Source: Argopecten irradians
Taxonomy: Eukaryota > Mollusca > Bivalvia > Pectinida > Pectinidae
NCBI RefSeq assembly: GCF_041381155.1
Contig: NC_091134.1
Coordinates: 16,556,008 to 16,620,007, forward strand
Direction of reading: 5' to 3'
DNA: 64,000 nucleotides
Position 1 is the stretch's first letter; each line of letters begins with the position of its first letter. Positions 48,780 through 62,893 of the stretch are shown in pieces. The notes under the pieces were generated by a model. It searched no databases. It was not told the DNA's origin and saw only the letters and a program-made list of their open reading frames with translations. A program made the position numbers and the translations under genes.

Positions 48780-48930
48780 TGTGAGATTAATACAAAATTT
48801 CCGGCTGTATATCGTATAAGTGGACATCGAAATTACATACTTTGATCACGTTCTACAACTTAAAGATCCTTTAATTCCCTTTGATTTCCCTTGAATAGTA
48901 CAATCGTAGATATCATCGCAAGCGCAATAA
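48780..48930. repeat. Dispersed repeat, partner of 35880-36060
   Basis: See the blocks named for the partner; order and orientation are the same, with more divergence. Confidence 0.5.
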
Positions 48931-49122
48931 TGATATGCGTACATTTAAAGCAGAAAAGACAGACAGAAATCGATAAATAGAATACATAGAGTAAAACAAT
49001 CCTACTGAAGACCACCCAGAGGTCTGAGTAAAAGTGGTCGTTATTTTAAGGTGAGCGTAAGGCAAATCACATATAGATAGAGAATTTATATTAATTTTTA
49101 CAAAATTATTTCCATTTTTTAT

Positions 49123-49462
49123 TTAAGATGCTCCACCGCTGACGAATGGCACTTTTCTCGATAGAAAAACAGTAGCATACGAATTCATATTTTTCTTCAG
49201 TTACAAAAGTTAATAACTTTTCATCATTACCACCATTGAAAAGTTTAAGCTTATAATTTAACTTCAAGACAAAATCATTGAAAATAATTAATTTCGTCCG
49301 TGTCACTATGTCCTATGTGAAATGAAATGCACCCAAAGCAAAATGAAGTGTTTATAAAATTTATTATTTGAGTTAATTAGATATATATATATACATGATT
49401 AAATACCAATTATTGTTCAAATGATAATTAGTCTTTATGCTCTGTCGGCGTTGGGGCATCAT
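49123..49462. mobile_element. TTAA-type MITE, third copy, inverted
   Basis: The ends are TTAAGATGCTCCACCGCTG and CTGTCGGCGTTGGGGCATC. The interior is the reverse of the copy at 27069 (CTTCAGTTACAAAAGTTAATAA, CCTATGTGAAATGAA). Confidence 0.8.
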
Positions 49463-51280
49463 TAGCACAGGGTCGATATTACTTTATTGTGATGTCACAT
49501 TGCCCAAACGGTAAATCCACAGGGTGGTGTCCTATGGCTATCACTCTTTTAATGAGCATGCATTTCAAATAAAGCTACTGATATATTTTTTTTCGAAACC
49601 AACGTCGAATAATAATCAAATAAAAATTCATTCAATATAAAAATTAAGAACTTTTATTCGGTTAATATGGTGTTATATAACCAATCAGGCTGGTGTACTA
49701 CATTGACCGCTACAAAAATTCGTAATTGATGAATATTTTGAGAACCTGTAATATTTTGATGTCATTCTGCTGTTGATATCGTTATTTTATTGAATCTTAT
49801 CGTTAGGCTTCTAACAGGCCGCGCCTGGTCGTATTGTAAAATATTAATCGCAAAAAAAATTGCCATGATGCTGGGATACCAAAAGTCTTAATCTCATTAA
49901 AGACCCTGAAGACATGAATTTGGAAACTATAAAAACTACAAAATCACTGATAAGGAACCTCATATTTATGGAGAAGTCATTTGATATCTTTATTGATACA
50001 TTGTTAATCCACTTTGGTTCATTTCTTTTTTTTAGTAAAATTTTACTATTCCCTAATTTTGTCTAAAGTAAAAAATGAAATAACTGGAAAAAAAAATTCA
50101 GAGTATACGTACTCATTTTCAATTCTTGACCCTTTTATTTAGAATATTTTTCAAAACGGAATCATTAAGATGAAATTGTATTTTTTTTTATTTCATCATT
50201 TTTTCTGCAAATGAAGACGCACTGGAACTATAATTCGTTATTTACAAATACAATTAATGAGAATTCAGATGTTATAGACATCACACGACCCATTACCGCC
50301 CCATCCCAGCTAAAGTCATGTATTGCTGTACGCCGCGTTTTATTGATCGTGGACAATATAAGCATGATAAAAAAACCGATTAATTAACGGCCATTAGGAA
50401 GGATTTAGCGAGCAAGATTAGATACAATTTTGTGTATGTTAAGTGAGATGGTGACAATATCGGAAAGCAAGGCTGAGACCTGACAAGGAGCGATGTAGCG
50501 TCCGGAATTCCAACACTTTGTGAAATGGCTTGTCTTTCCTGTTCATTATATCCAATATCAAGTGGAGCCATTGATCCCAGCTGTCATGTCCTCGGATCCA
50601 GCGGCTGACAAGCAATATTTTTGTTGTCGGCGAAGCACTGATGGATTAGCTATGTCCTTTTAATGAAGCTGATTCAACGTGTTCACAGATTTCAACATGA
50701 TTAGATACCGATGAGTCGCTTTAAAAGAGATTTTCTTTGGTTCACACTTCGCGGTTGTCAGTTTTGAAAAATAGAAGACACCATGCTCTTAAAATGATCT
50801 TCGTGTTTGTGAGGGATGGTTCTAGGGGCCCCCGACAACGAACCAGAATTAAATGTATACATGAATCCCGACACTTGTGCGGATCACTGGTGTTTCTCTA
50901 TAGTGTATTGGCATCAAAAAGCTGATTTTGCACTCGAGCAATTCAAATGGTGTCAATTTGGTTTGTAAAGAATCTGTCCTCAGAATTTCTTTTTTTCAAT
51001 TTAATACTTCAGTAGTTCATTCAGTATCGTGAGCGTGTGCTGAAGCATCAGAATGTTGGAACCCTTGTTGCTATGGTTATTGAGTGAATCGTTGTTTGTG
51101 CAGTGTTTTTTGTTTTATAGAGGTAAAACGTCATTGCAACATTCAGGGTCATGTGAGGACGGGAGAGAAATCATGGACATGGTCAGACGGGGATAAGTGT
51201 GAGTGAGACACCAACAGGCTGGGTTAAATCCGGATGAAAGTGAAAGAGACACAAAACTAAGCATGATGACGGTTGTCAAT
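49463..51280. other. No gene supported
   Basis: AT-rich. The 60-63 aa frames at 50380-50571 and 50737-50925 have no domain or splice context. Confidence 0.45.
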
Positions 51281-51283
51281 GAC

Positions 51284-51814
51284 ATACCAAGGAGCATGGT
51301 TGCCAAGGAGACCCCAACAGACAGGGCCACAGAAACATGGTTGTCAAGGAGATGCCAACACGCAGTGTCAAGGAAACATGGTTGTCAAAGAGACGCCAAC
51401 AGGCAGGGTCACAGAAACATGGTTGTCAAGGAGATACCAACAGACAGGGTCACAGAAACATGGTTGTCAAGGAGACGCCAACACGCAGTGTTAAGGAAAC
51501 ATGGTTGTCAAGGAGACGCCAACAGGCAGGGTCACAGAAACATAGTTGTCAAGGAGATACCAACAGACAGGGTCACAGAAACATGGTTGTCAAGGAGACG
51601 CCAACAGGCAGGGTCACAGAAACATGGTTGTCAAGGAGACGCCAACAGGCAGGGTCACAGAAACATGTTGTCAAGGAGACAACAGACAGGGTCACAGAAA
51701 CATGGTTGTCAAGGAGACGCCAACAGGCAGGGTCACAGAAACATGGTTGTCAAGGAGACGCCAACAGACAGGGTCACAGAAACATGGTTGTCAAGGAGAC
51801 GCCAACGGACAATG
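51284..51814. repeat. 41-bp minisatellite, about 13 units, open in all three plus frames
   Basis: The unit contains GAAACATGGTTGTCAAGGAG followed by ACGCCAACAGGCAGGGTCAC. Unit starts near 51571, 51612 and 51653 are exactly 41 bases apart. Because 41 is not a multiple of three and no frame has a stop, three overlapping frames are open (up to 232 aa), and one continues into non-repeat sequence on both sides. Coding is possible but unlikely: there is no splice context and no known domain. Confidence 0.93.
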
Positions 51815-53330
51815 ACTGATGTCATGTGGACGAATTTCAAGATAGAAAAATCAAAGAAAGACAAGAGGAAAGAATTCAAGGACTATGTTTTATTTTTTTG
51901 AAAAAGTAATCAATTTTGTTTAGAATCATGTATGGTAAAGACAAATGTATTTTTTTTATTGAAAAAAAGACAACGGTCCTTTTCCAATTAACCAATCACT
52001 ACTCTTTTAAAGTTACTTAGCCTACAACTAGAAAATAGGATGTTGCAATTTTCTGGGCAAATTCTGTTATAATTGATTTTTTGAAATACCAGAAAGTTTA
52101 TGCGTGGGAAAAAAGAATCAATAGGCAGATATTTTATTTAAGTGAAGAAACAGGTTCGCATGTCGGATTCAAGTTTTGTTGTTTTCTTGATTAAACAAGT
52201 GTAGTTAATTCTTATTTAATTTTGTCTCTAATAGTTTGCAATTAATTATACAATTGTAATTAGTTGCATCACAAAATGTATTATGCTGATGTTCAGTGAA
52301 TTTCTTTAGCAGTAGATTCCATTGAGCAAAGGTTATGTGTCTTTGCTTGCAAATTTTAAGACCGATGATTTCGGAGAAGGGATTGAAATCCCGAGAAATG
52401 CAGTCTTATTTAACCTGTGACAAAGCCGCGACCTCTGATGGATAGCGAGACAATTAGAATTGATGCAATCTGGAAATAAACGGGTTAGCTTTATTCTGGT
52501 GGCATATTAAATCTAAAGAAATCCTGCCGATCATTATCTTGATTCTGTCATCAGCTTTCTAGCATCGGGCTACCACAAGTTGTAATTCTCTCAAAATTCC
52601 TAGAAATAACGAAGCGAAATTGACAAGAGAAATTGACACAAGAACCCGTCAAACTGTCATTATAATATCCCCGTTTCAATTTCCGTCTCTAGGCCCTAGC
52701 TTGATATCACTATCCTGTTCTCTGACTCCGTGATTAGTTTGACAGACTGAATCCATTTTAAGGAAGTATAGTCGGACGGAGCTTCGAGTGACATACGAGT
52801 GTCGATTTCTAAGATTTGATGCGTAATATGGTGTCAATTTAGATACTTCGTCCTAAGATGTTTTTAATTGACTTGACGGAAATAAAAGGATTAAAGTTTC
52901 CTAAATATAAATTAATATATCTCGCTCTGATCGCTTTAGTAAGGAATCGGCTCACAGATATATTAACGTTGATGTCTTTATAAATCCGGAAAATAAACTA
53001 AGATCCTCCAAGAAGATTATATCGGCGGAGCAATACAAGCACAATGTAGAAACATGCCATAGTATCCATCAATACATTTAAGCTTGAGTAGTTCCCCGTT
53101 GTTTTTGTATTTGGATTAAATTCTATCTTGTCTCGGGCTGTCGCAACTCGTCTCGGGCATCAATATAGCCATCAAATAAAAGTATTATGGAAACAACGAC
53201 AATGGCAGGATTTTCGTAAACAATACAAATTAATACCCTAAGGCCATGGGCTAGGAGGGTCCCACATGCACCCCCCCCCACCCCCACCAAACCTCCGAAC
53301 CAATATTTTTCAGAACCCTTATGACCCACT
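51815..53330. other. No gene seen
   Basis: AT-rich DNA. A C-rich run lies near 53268-53286. No domain was recognised. Confidence 0.5.
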
Positions 53331-53334
53331 GATC

Positions 53335-56140
53335 ACAAAATTGCAAGTTGGATTGAACTTCCGGTTATTACGTCATCAAGATGGCCGCCATCTCGAATTT
53401 CAGTAAAAATTGAAAAAATAGTCATAACATTGACAATTTTTCAACCGAAATAGACAAATAAAATATCAAAATGACCACAATATGACAAAAAATACATATC
53501 AGAACCCAATAATTCAATATAAATAGTGATTTGAACGCAGAAAATGAAAAAAAACGGATTTTAAGCTCAAAAATAGTGACTTTTTAGCAATTTTTTCTTT
53601 TTTGGTTTTAAGGTACACAGCAAAATGTTTCCTAACATCAAACCAATATTTCTAATCAGTTAATTGACCTCTTATTAATCAGTAAAAACAACAACAACTA
53701 AAAAACCAATTTTAACATTGTATAAGTTCCGGCTATGACGTCATCGAAATTGCCGCCATCTCGAATTTCACTGGAAATTAAAAAATAGTCATAACATTGA
53801 CATTTTTCAACCGAAATAGACAAATAAAGTATCAAAATGACCACAATATGACAACAAATACATATCAGAACCCAATTATCCAATATATGTAGTGATGTGT
53901 ACGCAGAAAATGAAAAAAAATAAGATTTTAAGCTAAAAAATGGTAATTTTTGAGCCAAATATTTCATATTTGGCTCGATGAAGCAGAAATGTTTCCTAAC
54001 ATCAAAATACTATAATTCGAAATCAGTTTTTGACCTCTTAACAATCATTAAAAGCAACAACAACACAAAAAGTATATAGAAATGGAAAAGAGAATTATTG
54101 TTATGCCATCATTTGATTAACAAACATCACCGGGTGCGTATACAGAGATGATGTTTTCAAAACCGCTGACACTACAGTTTCCTGGTGTCTTAGAATATTT
54201 CCTGGTTATAACTTTGGCTAATGACGCTTTATATCTTAACGATTTTTGATTCAAAGTTGGCTTAATATCTAAGTGAGACTTAAAAATTTCCTAACATAAC
54301 CCATTTCCATGGCGTCTCAAAATGAATTATTCCAGCACAACGTCAACAAATAGGGCATGAAATTAAAACTGAGGTAAGCCTGTGTTTCCATTAATATCAT
54401 GACACGTTTTGTGTCTTTTAAAATGAACATATCCATTGTTTTTCCTTGTTAATAACGTAAGGAAATGTCATATGGTTACTACAGTGTCACATATTTCTTT
54501 CACTAGTTCTTAATGATAATCATTTTCATTATGCGTGCTTTCTCGCCAGAGTGTCGTCTTCGATGTCGATGACCTGATGAGCTGATGTGACATTATATTA
54601 CCGGTTTATCATCGTGGTTCTTACTTGACAACCGTCCATGGCCAGTATTAACATCAGGAACATCGGGTTCAGGGATGTGGGAGCTCTTCATGTTTCCTAC
54701 CTAGTGATTCCCATGTCGTATATAATGTTCCAGACTTCCCCGGCATGATGGGAAAGCCACCAGATCAATTTTCTGCGAAGGGTTGCGTTGGTTCTCCTTA
54801 ATTCGTATGAAACACAATTTCTCATTCTTGTAAACCCTCAGTGACCATAGATGGCACAAGTGAATTCTTTGGGGTCATATGTGAGGTATGCAGTGAAGTT
54901 CCAATCTTTGCCAAGTCTGGAAAACACTATAGAGATTTTTTACTGCAGAGTCTTCAATGGTGTCTCCACGCATACACCAGCTGTGACACAACCAGCACCT
55001 TCAAGGGAGTGGGAAAAGTCAGACCAATGAAAAACATTTAACATTTATGACCTCATTAGTGACCTCGAGTATATCACCTGTGTCATCTATGGCCGCACAA
55101 GGGTCCACAAGGTTGATGAACGGTGCTTCATACAAATTATGGATCTACATTGTATATGCAAAGGAGAACCAATTCCACCATTAGAAGACTGTGGATCTGG
55201 TGTTATTTGCATTATGACGGAGAAGTCTGAAACAGCATATTCGATATCTTAGAATCTGAAGGAAATCCCACATCCCTGAACATGTTGTTCCTGAAATGGC
55301 CATGGATGGGTCATGAAAGATGACAGGCTAGAACAGCACTGGTAATGAATTGAATACTGATATCTCAATAATTCTGATTTAGACAGCATGTACCAGCTAC
55401 CAGACATACCGAGTAACTTCAGTGGATAGAACAGTGAAGCGAGAAAGCACGCACAATGACAATGGTCATTATTGAGAACCAGTGAAAGAAATATGTGACA
55501 TTGTGTATAATAACCATCTGAATATTGAAGTAATGAAACTATGACTTGTCTCATCTAGATATTCTGTCAAGTTTAAACTCATGTTTTCTACTTATAAATC
55601 GTTTAATAGTCAGTTTTATTCAAGAAATCCTCATATACAAGGAAACTGTAGTGTCAGCGGTTTTTGAAAACATAGCATTCATATGCCCTGTATTCGCACC
55701 CGGTGATGTGTGTAAACCAAATGATGGAATAACTATAATTCTCTTTTGCATTTTTATACATTTTTTGTTGTTGTTTTTACTGATTGATAAAACGTCAAAA
55801 ACTGATTACGAATAATAGTGTGTTGTTAGGAAACATTTCACTTCATCGAGCCAAATATGAAATACTTGCTCAGAAATTAACATTTTTTAGCTTAAAATCT
55901 TATTTTTTCATTTTCTGCGTACACGTCACTACATATATTGGATAATTGGGTTCTGATCTATATTTGTTGTCATATCGTGGTCATTTTGATACTTTATTTG
56001 TCTATTTCGGTTGAAAACTGGCAATGTTATGACTATTTTTCAATTTTCAGTGAAATTCGAGATGGCGGCCATTTTGATGACGTCATAACCGGAACTTATA
56101 CGATGTTAACATTGGATTTTTTGATGTTTGGAAACATTTT
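53335..56140. mobile_element. Element with ~370-bp inverted repeats and a decayed protein relic
   Basis: 53700-54070 and 55745-56135 are inverted copies. Shared parts include GGTTCTGAT with TATATTGGATAATTGGG, CATTTTCTGCGTACAC, TTTGTCTATTTCGGTTGAAA and ATGACGTCATAACCGGAACT, read on the right side. 53335-53695 is a further direct copy beside the left end. Between them, in plus orientation at about 54841-55220, lies a decayed protein fragment, described separately. No known superfamily was recognised, and the outer ends and target duplication were not resolved. Confidence 0.65.
54841..55220 (+). pseudogene. Decayed fragment of an uncharacterised, possibly FEN-like, element protein
   Basis: The frame to 55041 contains LHAYTSCDTTSTFKGVGKVR, close to an LHAFTGCDTTSAFxGxGK motif I recall from uncharacterised, often multi-copy animal proteins. 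Further on in another frame come ITCVIYGRTRVHKVDERCF and GEPIPPLEDC, which fit the later YG and LPPxxD blocks of the same proteins. The GCD...GxGK pattern recalls the helix-hairpin part of FEN1/XPG nucleases (GCDYxxGIxGIGxK); that link is inference. Stops and frameshifts separate the blocks, so it is inactive. Confidence 0.5.
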
Positions 56141-59100
56141 TGCTGCGTAAAATAACCAAATTATTAAAAAAATTGTTTGAAAACTTTTGTGGGAATCCGC
56201 TACGCGGATTCACACAGTTTGCAAAGAAAATTTATTTCATACCTCTATGAAGTTAAAAAATAGTTACATCAATGCTTAAATAATGCATTGTATTGGACCA
56301 ATAGTCGGATGACTGTAAAGGCCCATTGGCCTCTTGTTTGTCCGTGGTCCCTTGTCCATTTACAACACCTGGTATTTTTTTCATTGACGTTTTTGGAATT
56401 CAGCAAAGTTATTAGAAATACAACTTTCATAATATTTATGTATATCTGTAGTTACTTGGTGTTTACAAATATTTATTCTTGACTGAAATCTGGTGAAATT
56501 GCACTGCCCTTTCATTTCATCCGTGACGCTCCTCCAGGTGTCACTCTACTAGTTTTCTTGAAAACTCCATCAATCGCAACAGCATCTTAATTAGCAGTAT
56601 AACAAAATTGCACCCAGCGAAAAAAATCATGAATCCGAAAGATATATTGTATGGCGAAATATGAGAATATCCTTGTTTGTCGAGAAGTTTAACTCACGTG
56701 TACTGATATTGCTCCTTCCTGGTCTCTTATTTTGTTTGCTTCTTTTGTTTTCTTCTTGTCCTTACTTTTCTTTCTTCTAGCATACAACGAGCTCCTAGAT
56801 GATGTATATTTGTCGCTGTGTTGCTGAAGCCGTACGTGCATGGCAGAATGACGAAAGAAATTGGAATCTCGAGGTTATATTACCTGGTGGTATAAGTTGC
56901 GACTGCTGTGTCAATGCATTGGTTTTCATAAATCACTACTTTAGATAGTGCCATTACACCATCTAAATATCTGTATGTGTCTTTTGTGAATTTGAAAGGG
57001 ATACAAACAGATGAATATCGTTTAAAAAGTTAAAAAGCTATCTATTCAATACTCATATACAACCCGTGTAAAATACCACAAAAAACGAAAGAATGAGAAA
57101 TGTTTGCAATGAACGAAAATTGGGTGCTAATGTACGGGAATCAGTTTTCTAGCCAATATGAAGAGGCTAGGAGACAATCTTTTTTTTATTTTTTTTTTTT
57201 TTTTGCCAAATCATTGTTCAAATGACGTCATTTCGTATTTATCATTTATCTTTTTGTCACAAATAGGCTGTTTAACTTATCTTCCCTAATTGTTTTTATT
57301 GAATAAACACCGAAACATACACCACACATACAAATGTAGGATGTTTCGTGTTATTTATTTTATGAATGACAGGCCTGAGAATTTTAAATTTGCGCTTGAA
57401 GGAGAATCTACATTGTATTTTAATGATATTTGTGGGTGTATTGAGCGTCAGTGACACATATCTATGATAGCATGTTAACGCAGTACCCGGCTAACTGTCA
57501 GTCTAACAATACAACTGTCAGGAACTGTCACAGAGGTCACATGGGGTCACATTAGCATGACAGGAATCGCCACTCTCACTTCCCTTATTGAAATACATTC
57601 CGTTCAATATATCCGGTACGGAATCCGGTTTTTGTTTACTTTTTACCGAAATGACATCATAATTAGTGTATTTTTCAATTTTTGAACGTCATTGTTTATT
57701 AATCATTGTTATTAAAAGGTTTAAAGCCTCAAACGTTTTGGTATATTGATATACATACTTATCTATACTTATTCAAGGATCATTAGGGCTGTTTAGGCAG
57801 GGTGGGCCACCCATATAGTACCGCCGTGTGTCATTTACACATCTTTAACGGGGCACGCGGTACGATTCTACCGATAAGCAAATTGATTGGGGAACCAGAG
57901 GGGAATACATAAATTGAATATCTTATTAAAATCAATATAATCTTGGGGAATCATACAACTTTATTTATTTGTGTGATAAATAACAATTCTTCGGGAAAAT
58001 AGTGTACAAAATGGTGAAATAAATATTCGCTATATTCAGATATAATTATTTGCAATTTATATGTAAATGCGGGAACTCCATCAAACTCCTTTCGTGTGCC
58101 TCTCATGCAGACATTGAGTGACATCTGAAGGCGCATCCTTGAGGAGGGGAGATAAGTGTCTTTTGACACATTACGCTTCAAATATTTTCAAAAAAAATTT
58201 GTTGTCTTGTGTGTCTTTATTATGTTATAGAGGAATGTTTGGTCATCCTGTGTCTGTTTAATCTGGCTGATCACTAAGTCCCACACACCTCTACATATAT
58301 ACATAGACGATAATGATATTAGTGACGAATTATAATTAATTGTTTAGAGATACACTGATAGTTCCAATATGTCATCCACTGTCAGTAATGTAAATATGAT
58401 ATTTATGGGAAAATATTTGTGAGCACTTTATAGCGTTATGCTATTTATATATTAATGTAGATATCTACTAATCATTTAATCAAAATTATCTTTTTAGACA
58501 AATATTTGACTCATTATCCGAGGATGATAAGAAAGACAATCAAATTCATCGCATTGATTTGTAATTTTAAATGTGTCGGATTTTTCTCACAGTAGCAAAA
58601 CCAACCAAAGTTTCTACGAAGAAAAAAACTCTACGCTAACAATGACTGTTGAAATTAATTTAATTGCATTACGTTTTATTTTGTATAAAATGTTACAAAA
58701 TCTTCAATCGGGAAAATTTAACCCATATTTTTTCTAATTCCAAGTTTTTGATCCAAGTATTATAGTGATCTAGATTAACGAGTAATATGACATTGGTAAA
58801 ATTTTATTGTTTTGGAGAAAAAAATAATTTCAAACAGGAATGATTTTATTTGCCTAATCAGATGATAGAAATCCAAAATGTCATTCTGCATTCATTTTTT
58901 ACCAAATCATCAATGTTATTGGAAGTAAATATAAATTGATTGTTAATTTCAAATAGATTTTCAAAAGAAAAAAATCATATTCCTGACAGTAGTTAAATAA
59001 CAGTAAAGTGAGGGAAAACATTATTTAACACAACGAATGGCGATGTTTTACATGTATATATAATTTTCTTTGATACAACTCTGTAAATAGTTATAACCTT

Positions 59101-61684
59101 AGATTGATCATCATATCATTTTTTTAATTTTACAATTTTTTCTTAACATATATGTATCTATTTATTGTTGTTGTTGTTGTCTTTCGGTAACCTTAAAATG
59201 AATTGCATCTCGCTTAAACGAATGCTGTTGTCGATTCCATGGGACAAACATAATGTATTTCTGTGTGGTCAGATTGTACATTATCTTCTATTTTTATCCT
59301 ATGATGCCATTTATTATTTATATCTTCAATATATCTATCTAAATAAACTAAGAACGACAGAATATGGCAGATTTAAACAAATAAAATATTGACTGGTAAA
59401 AAACCTATTCCCGCGTGAATGACAGTTCGCGCGCGTCAATACCAATGAGGTGTCACTTTCAATTTTAAAGGGTCACGCTCTGTAAAAACATAATACAATA
59501 TAGAAATATAGTGTTGGCAATTATTGCATTTTTTAAAATCACCTGTTGTGTCAAATGGACGAAAAATCTTCTGTATTCAAGAATACTTGCAGTCTTGCAA
59601 AAAACATATTTCAAATCATATTTCAAATTGTACATAATAAATAAATTTGTGTATAAAAATGGAACGGCATGAATTATACGACCGGAAGTATTCTTTCGTT
59701 GGATTTAAATTTAAACATATTTCGTGAATTTCTTGAAACCTTGTTTTTCTTCATTGGTAGATATAAAGTCCAATAATTTATTATGAGGCCGCTTTCGCAA
59801 AAACTTTGACGGAGATGTGATGTCAAGGGAGATAACCCTCAACAATGCATCGCAATCGCGACAATTTCCGATTTATACCGAAATTTCTCCGAGGGGATCC
59901 GATTGCAATGCATCGAAGACGAGAGATGACTGGTTCCTGATGAAAAAGACGGACTAAATTGATATCTTATTTCTAATAATGAAATCATAGACCAGTTGTA
60001 CTTTCGTGTCCAATAAATCAAGAGACATGATAATTGTATTCAATATTGTGAATGTTTGCGCGCGAAAACATCTGCCACGTTATGCTTCCTTGCCACTGTA
60101 TGTATAATATATACACTAAAAACTGATAATGAATTCTGTGGCGTTGGCTCTGGTTATCATAGTCTCCTTTTGATGACGAGTTGTTGTCATTTCACAATAA
60201 AGTACCAGTCTTTCCATATCTCCCCCTCCCCCCCCCCCCTATTTCTATATATAGTAACATGTATATATTACAAAATATACACATCCATGGATTATAAATT
60301 CGTAAAAATACACAGTGTGTATCAAGGATGAAATTAAGGATGTCATCCATAATGTACAGATTTTATTTTTAAGACACGTAATACGCAATGTCTATCAGAT
60401 AGACAACTGTTGAGGTGTCATCTCAACTGCACGTATAATAAAAGTCTTGATATACTCTATGTCTCAGAAACAGCCTTCATGTCGCCTTAAAATTGACCTC
60501 TATTTTTTAACACATATCTAACAGGGTGGCTTTTTAAATAACCATTTATACACACATTCAAAACACTTTTATAAATAAACAAAGAGCAAATTGGAGGTAT
60601 CTTCGTGTCAAAGTTTAAGGTATGTAGGCTTTAGATTGTGTCTGATGGCAAACCGACAGTTGACAGGCTAATTAGTGTGGCTCGTAGGACGAACATACGG
60701 AGAGAGGAAAATAACATTAAACTTCGTGAATCATCTAATTATCTTCTATTAATTATCGATCTGTAATCATCATGATTGATCAATGTATTGATTTATCAGT
60801 ATCTGACATGTGTGTCAGTTCAGTACACAAACACAAATTCTTCTCGGTCCCTTCTCTGATTTTTTTTCTTTTCCGTTTTTAAAATAGTATTGTTCAAATG
60901 TCGACCCAATAATTTTCGAAAACAATATAAAGGTTTTGAAATGACAAGGCCACATGAAATACGGCTATCAGAATTAGAGTTTAAATAACATATACACATA
61001 AAGGGTATATAGACAGCTGGTCTGACACTTCCGATAGAGTGACGCACAGAAAATACAATATAGATAACAAGATATATCTCTTCATAGTTCTGGTAAATTT
61101 ATAGAAAATAGACCTTGTATTCTATCACGTATTTCAGGATCCTTCAATGCTAGTGAGTAAACATACATGTTCCTGTTTTAGCGTTAGCCATATTGTCACG
61201 ATTTTAGTGTCACGAATTATAAATGTATTCACGCTTATTGCATTTCCAAAGCATCTTAAATGTTTCTAATATATAATAGTGCGATAAAATGTGTTTCACC
61301 AAAATACTTTACATAGGATGTATCAGAAATCGTTAATGGTATGAAGCATAATCACTGAGACTAATAAAAATATTATACGTTTTAATTCGATATCTTTGGC
61401 TAAAGATTAACGTTTGAATTATACATACATTGTCTCGTTTAATTGTATGTACAGTCATTTATATATTTCATAACATAATCTGAAACGGATTTGGGTAACA
61501 TTTGTTTTACCTGAGATGAAGTGCGGGTGGGGTATCTAAACAGAACTCACTTATATGTTTAATGTCATTGCAGAACTCCAATGAAGTTTTAGGAAAACAA
61601 TTACACTTCAATTGAACCCACGAGTCGTATATAAGAAGAGCATGATCAGGGCAATATCTTATCAACGGAATCTGAGAACGCTCA
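56141..61684. other. No gene supported in this long stretch
   Basis: AT-rich DNA with only short frames. A small stem GAATCCGCTACGCGGATTC lies at 56193-56211. Poly-T is near 57180, a (TTG)n run near 59166, and poly-C near 60226-60238. No domain, splice chain or transposon end was recognised. Confidence 0.45.
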
Positions 61685-61685
61685 A

Positions 61686-61773
61686 CTTCGCTAGCCAAGG
61701 GTATTCAGTACGATACTCTCCCTGGACCAAGAGAGTGTCGTACTGGCCATGGATACCCTCATGGTTAGCGAAG
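61686..61773. mobile_element. Foldback palindrome (88 bp)
   Basis: CTTCGCTAGCC pairs with GGTTAGCGAAG, GGGTAT with ATACCC, and GTACGATACTCTC with GAGAGTGTCGTAC. Confidence 0.8.
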
Positions 61774-62880
61774 ATAGAACATGTATAGTGATTGTATTTG
61801 GATATTATTGATGTTATGGTATCCGTTCTTTTGCTTCTACTACAGAGGTATTAGATTGCGAAATCATGCTGGTATTGTCACCGGGTCATTTTCTATCGTT
61901 ACCTTGTCATACTCTAATTATATAATGGTGTGCCATAAGGAGTGTAGAAGAGTGCAAGGACAAACAGACAGGAAAGCTGACATAGAAAGACTGGTGCAGG
62001 AAGCAGAAAACACAAATACAGCTTCATAGCATAATGTAATTATTAATATGCCTCTCTCTACCTTCTGACAATGTCGCACGAAAGAAAACTAAGTGCCAGC
62101 CAGTCATAAACACTTTCAGAATTGAAGATTGATTGATAAAAATAACATTTTGATCAGTTTTAAGGAATTTTTGACAATGATGAGCTACAGTACCACATCA
62201 GGTGAGAGTGTATTGGACATCAACAATAAACCAAGAGGAATTAAGTGAAAGCAAGTGATATAATCACATTGAGTGGCAAAATCTAAGCAGCACAAAATTA
62301 TATAGTCTAGCTATCGTTCGACAATACCGTCACAGTGGAAGAATGGACTAATAGTAAATTACCCATAGAAAAGAAAACATTTGGAGTTTCATCAACTGAG
62401 AATTTATGTACTGTAACTGAAGAAATTATCAATAATCAGTAAAATATTCAGCTGCAATATGAGCCCAACAAAGCAGGCAACGGACCAAAGCAATCGGTGG
62501 ATCCAGCTTGAGCGATGATGTAGAATAAGAGACTGAAGTACAACAAGGGTATTTTCTTAAGACAAACATTTGAAGAAAACTACCAAGGAAAAAACAAGAG
62601 CAAAAGGCTCTTGGATGTATGACATAGATGCTAGAGCACCAAGGTTACGACATTACATAGATGTTACATTGGCCATTGCAACATCTAAAACAAAGACTTT
62701 TTGTAATTTTGTGGGAAAATGTGCAAACTGAAATGAAAGCAAACCAAAGTTTCTAATGATAAACTATCAGAGGTGCTATCTAAAGGGTTAATCTTAGGAA
62801 GAAGTGCAAGTTCGCTTTGAAAAAGTCAGTGGCGTCTCTGCATCATTGACACAACATAGAATCCAAACAAAATCAGCAAT
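61774..62880. other. No gene supported; possibly decayed coding sequence
   Basis: The 82-aa frame ending at 62029 follows a CTACAG acceptor-like site at about 61845 but shows no domain. 62160-62880 has codon-like, purine-rich sequence broken by stops in every frame. It could be UTR or an old relic; I cannot assign it. Confidence 0.3.
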
Positions 62881-62893
62881 AAATAAAAAAATA

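Noticed and set aside
55249-56150. Frames of 101, 89 and 70 aa at the right side of the 53-56 kb element
   Set aside because: They lie in or beside the inverted repeat or are antisense, without family signatures.
59839-60331. Short frames near 60 kb
   Set aside because: No domain, no splice chain; one runs through poly-C.
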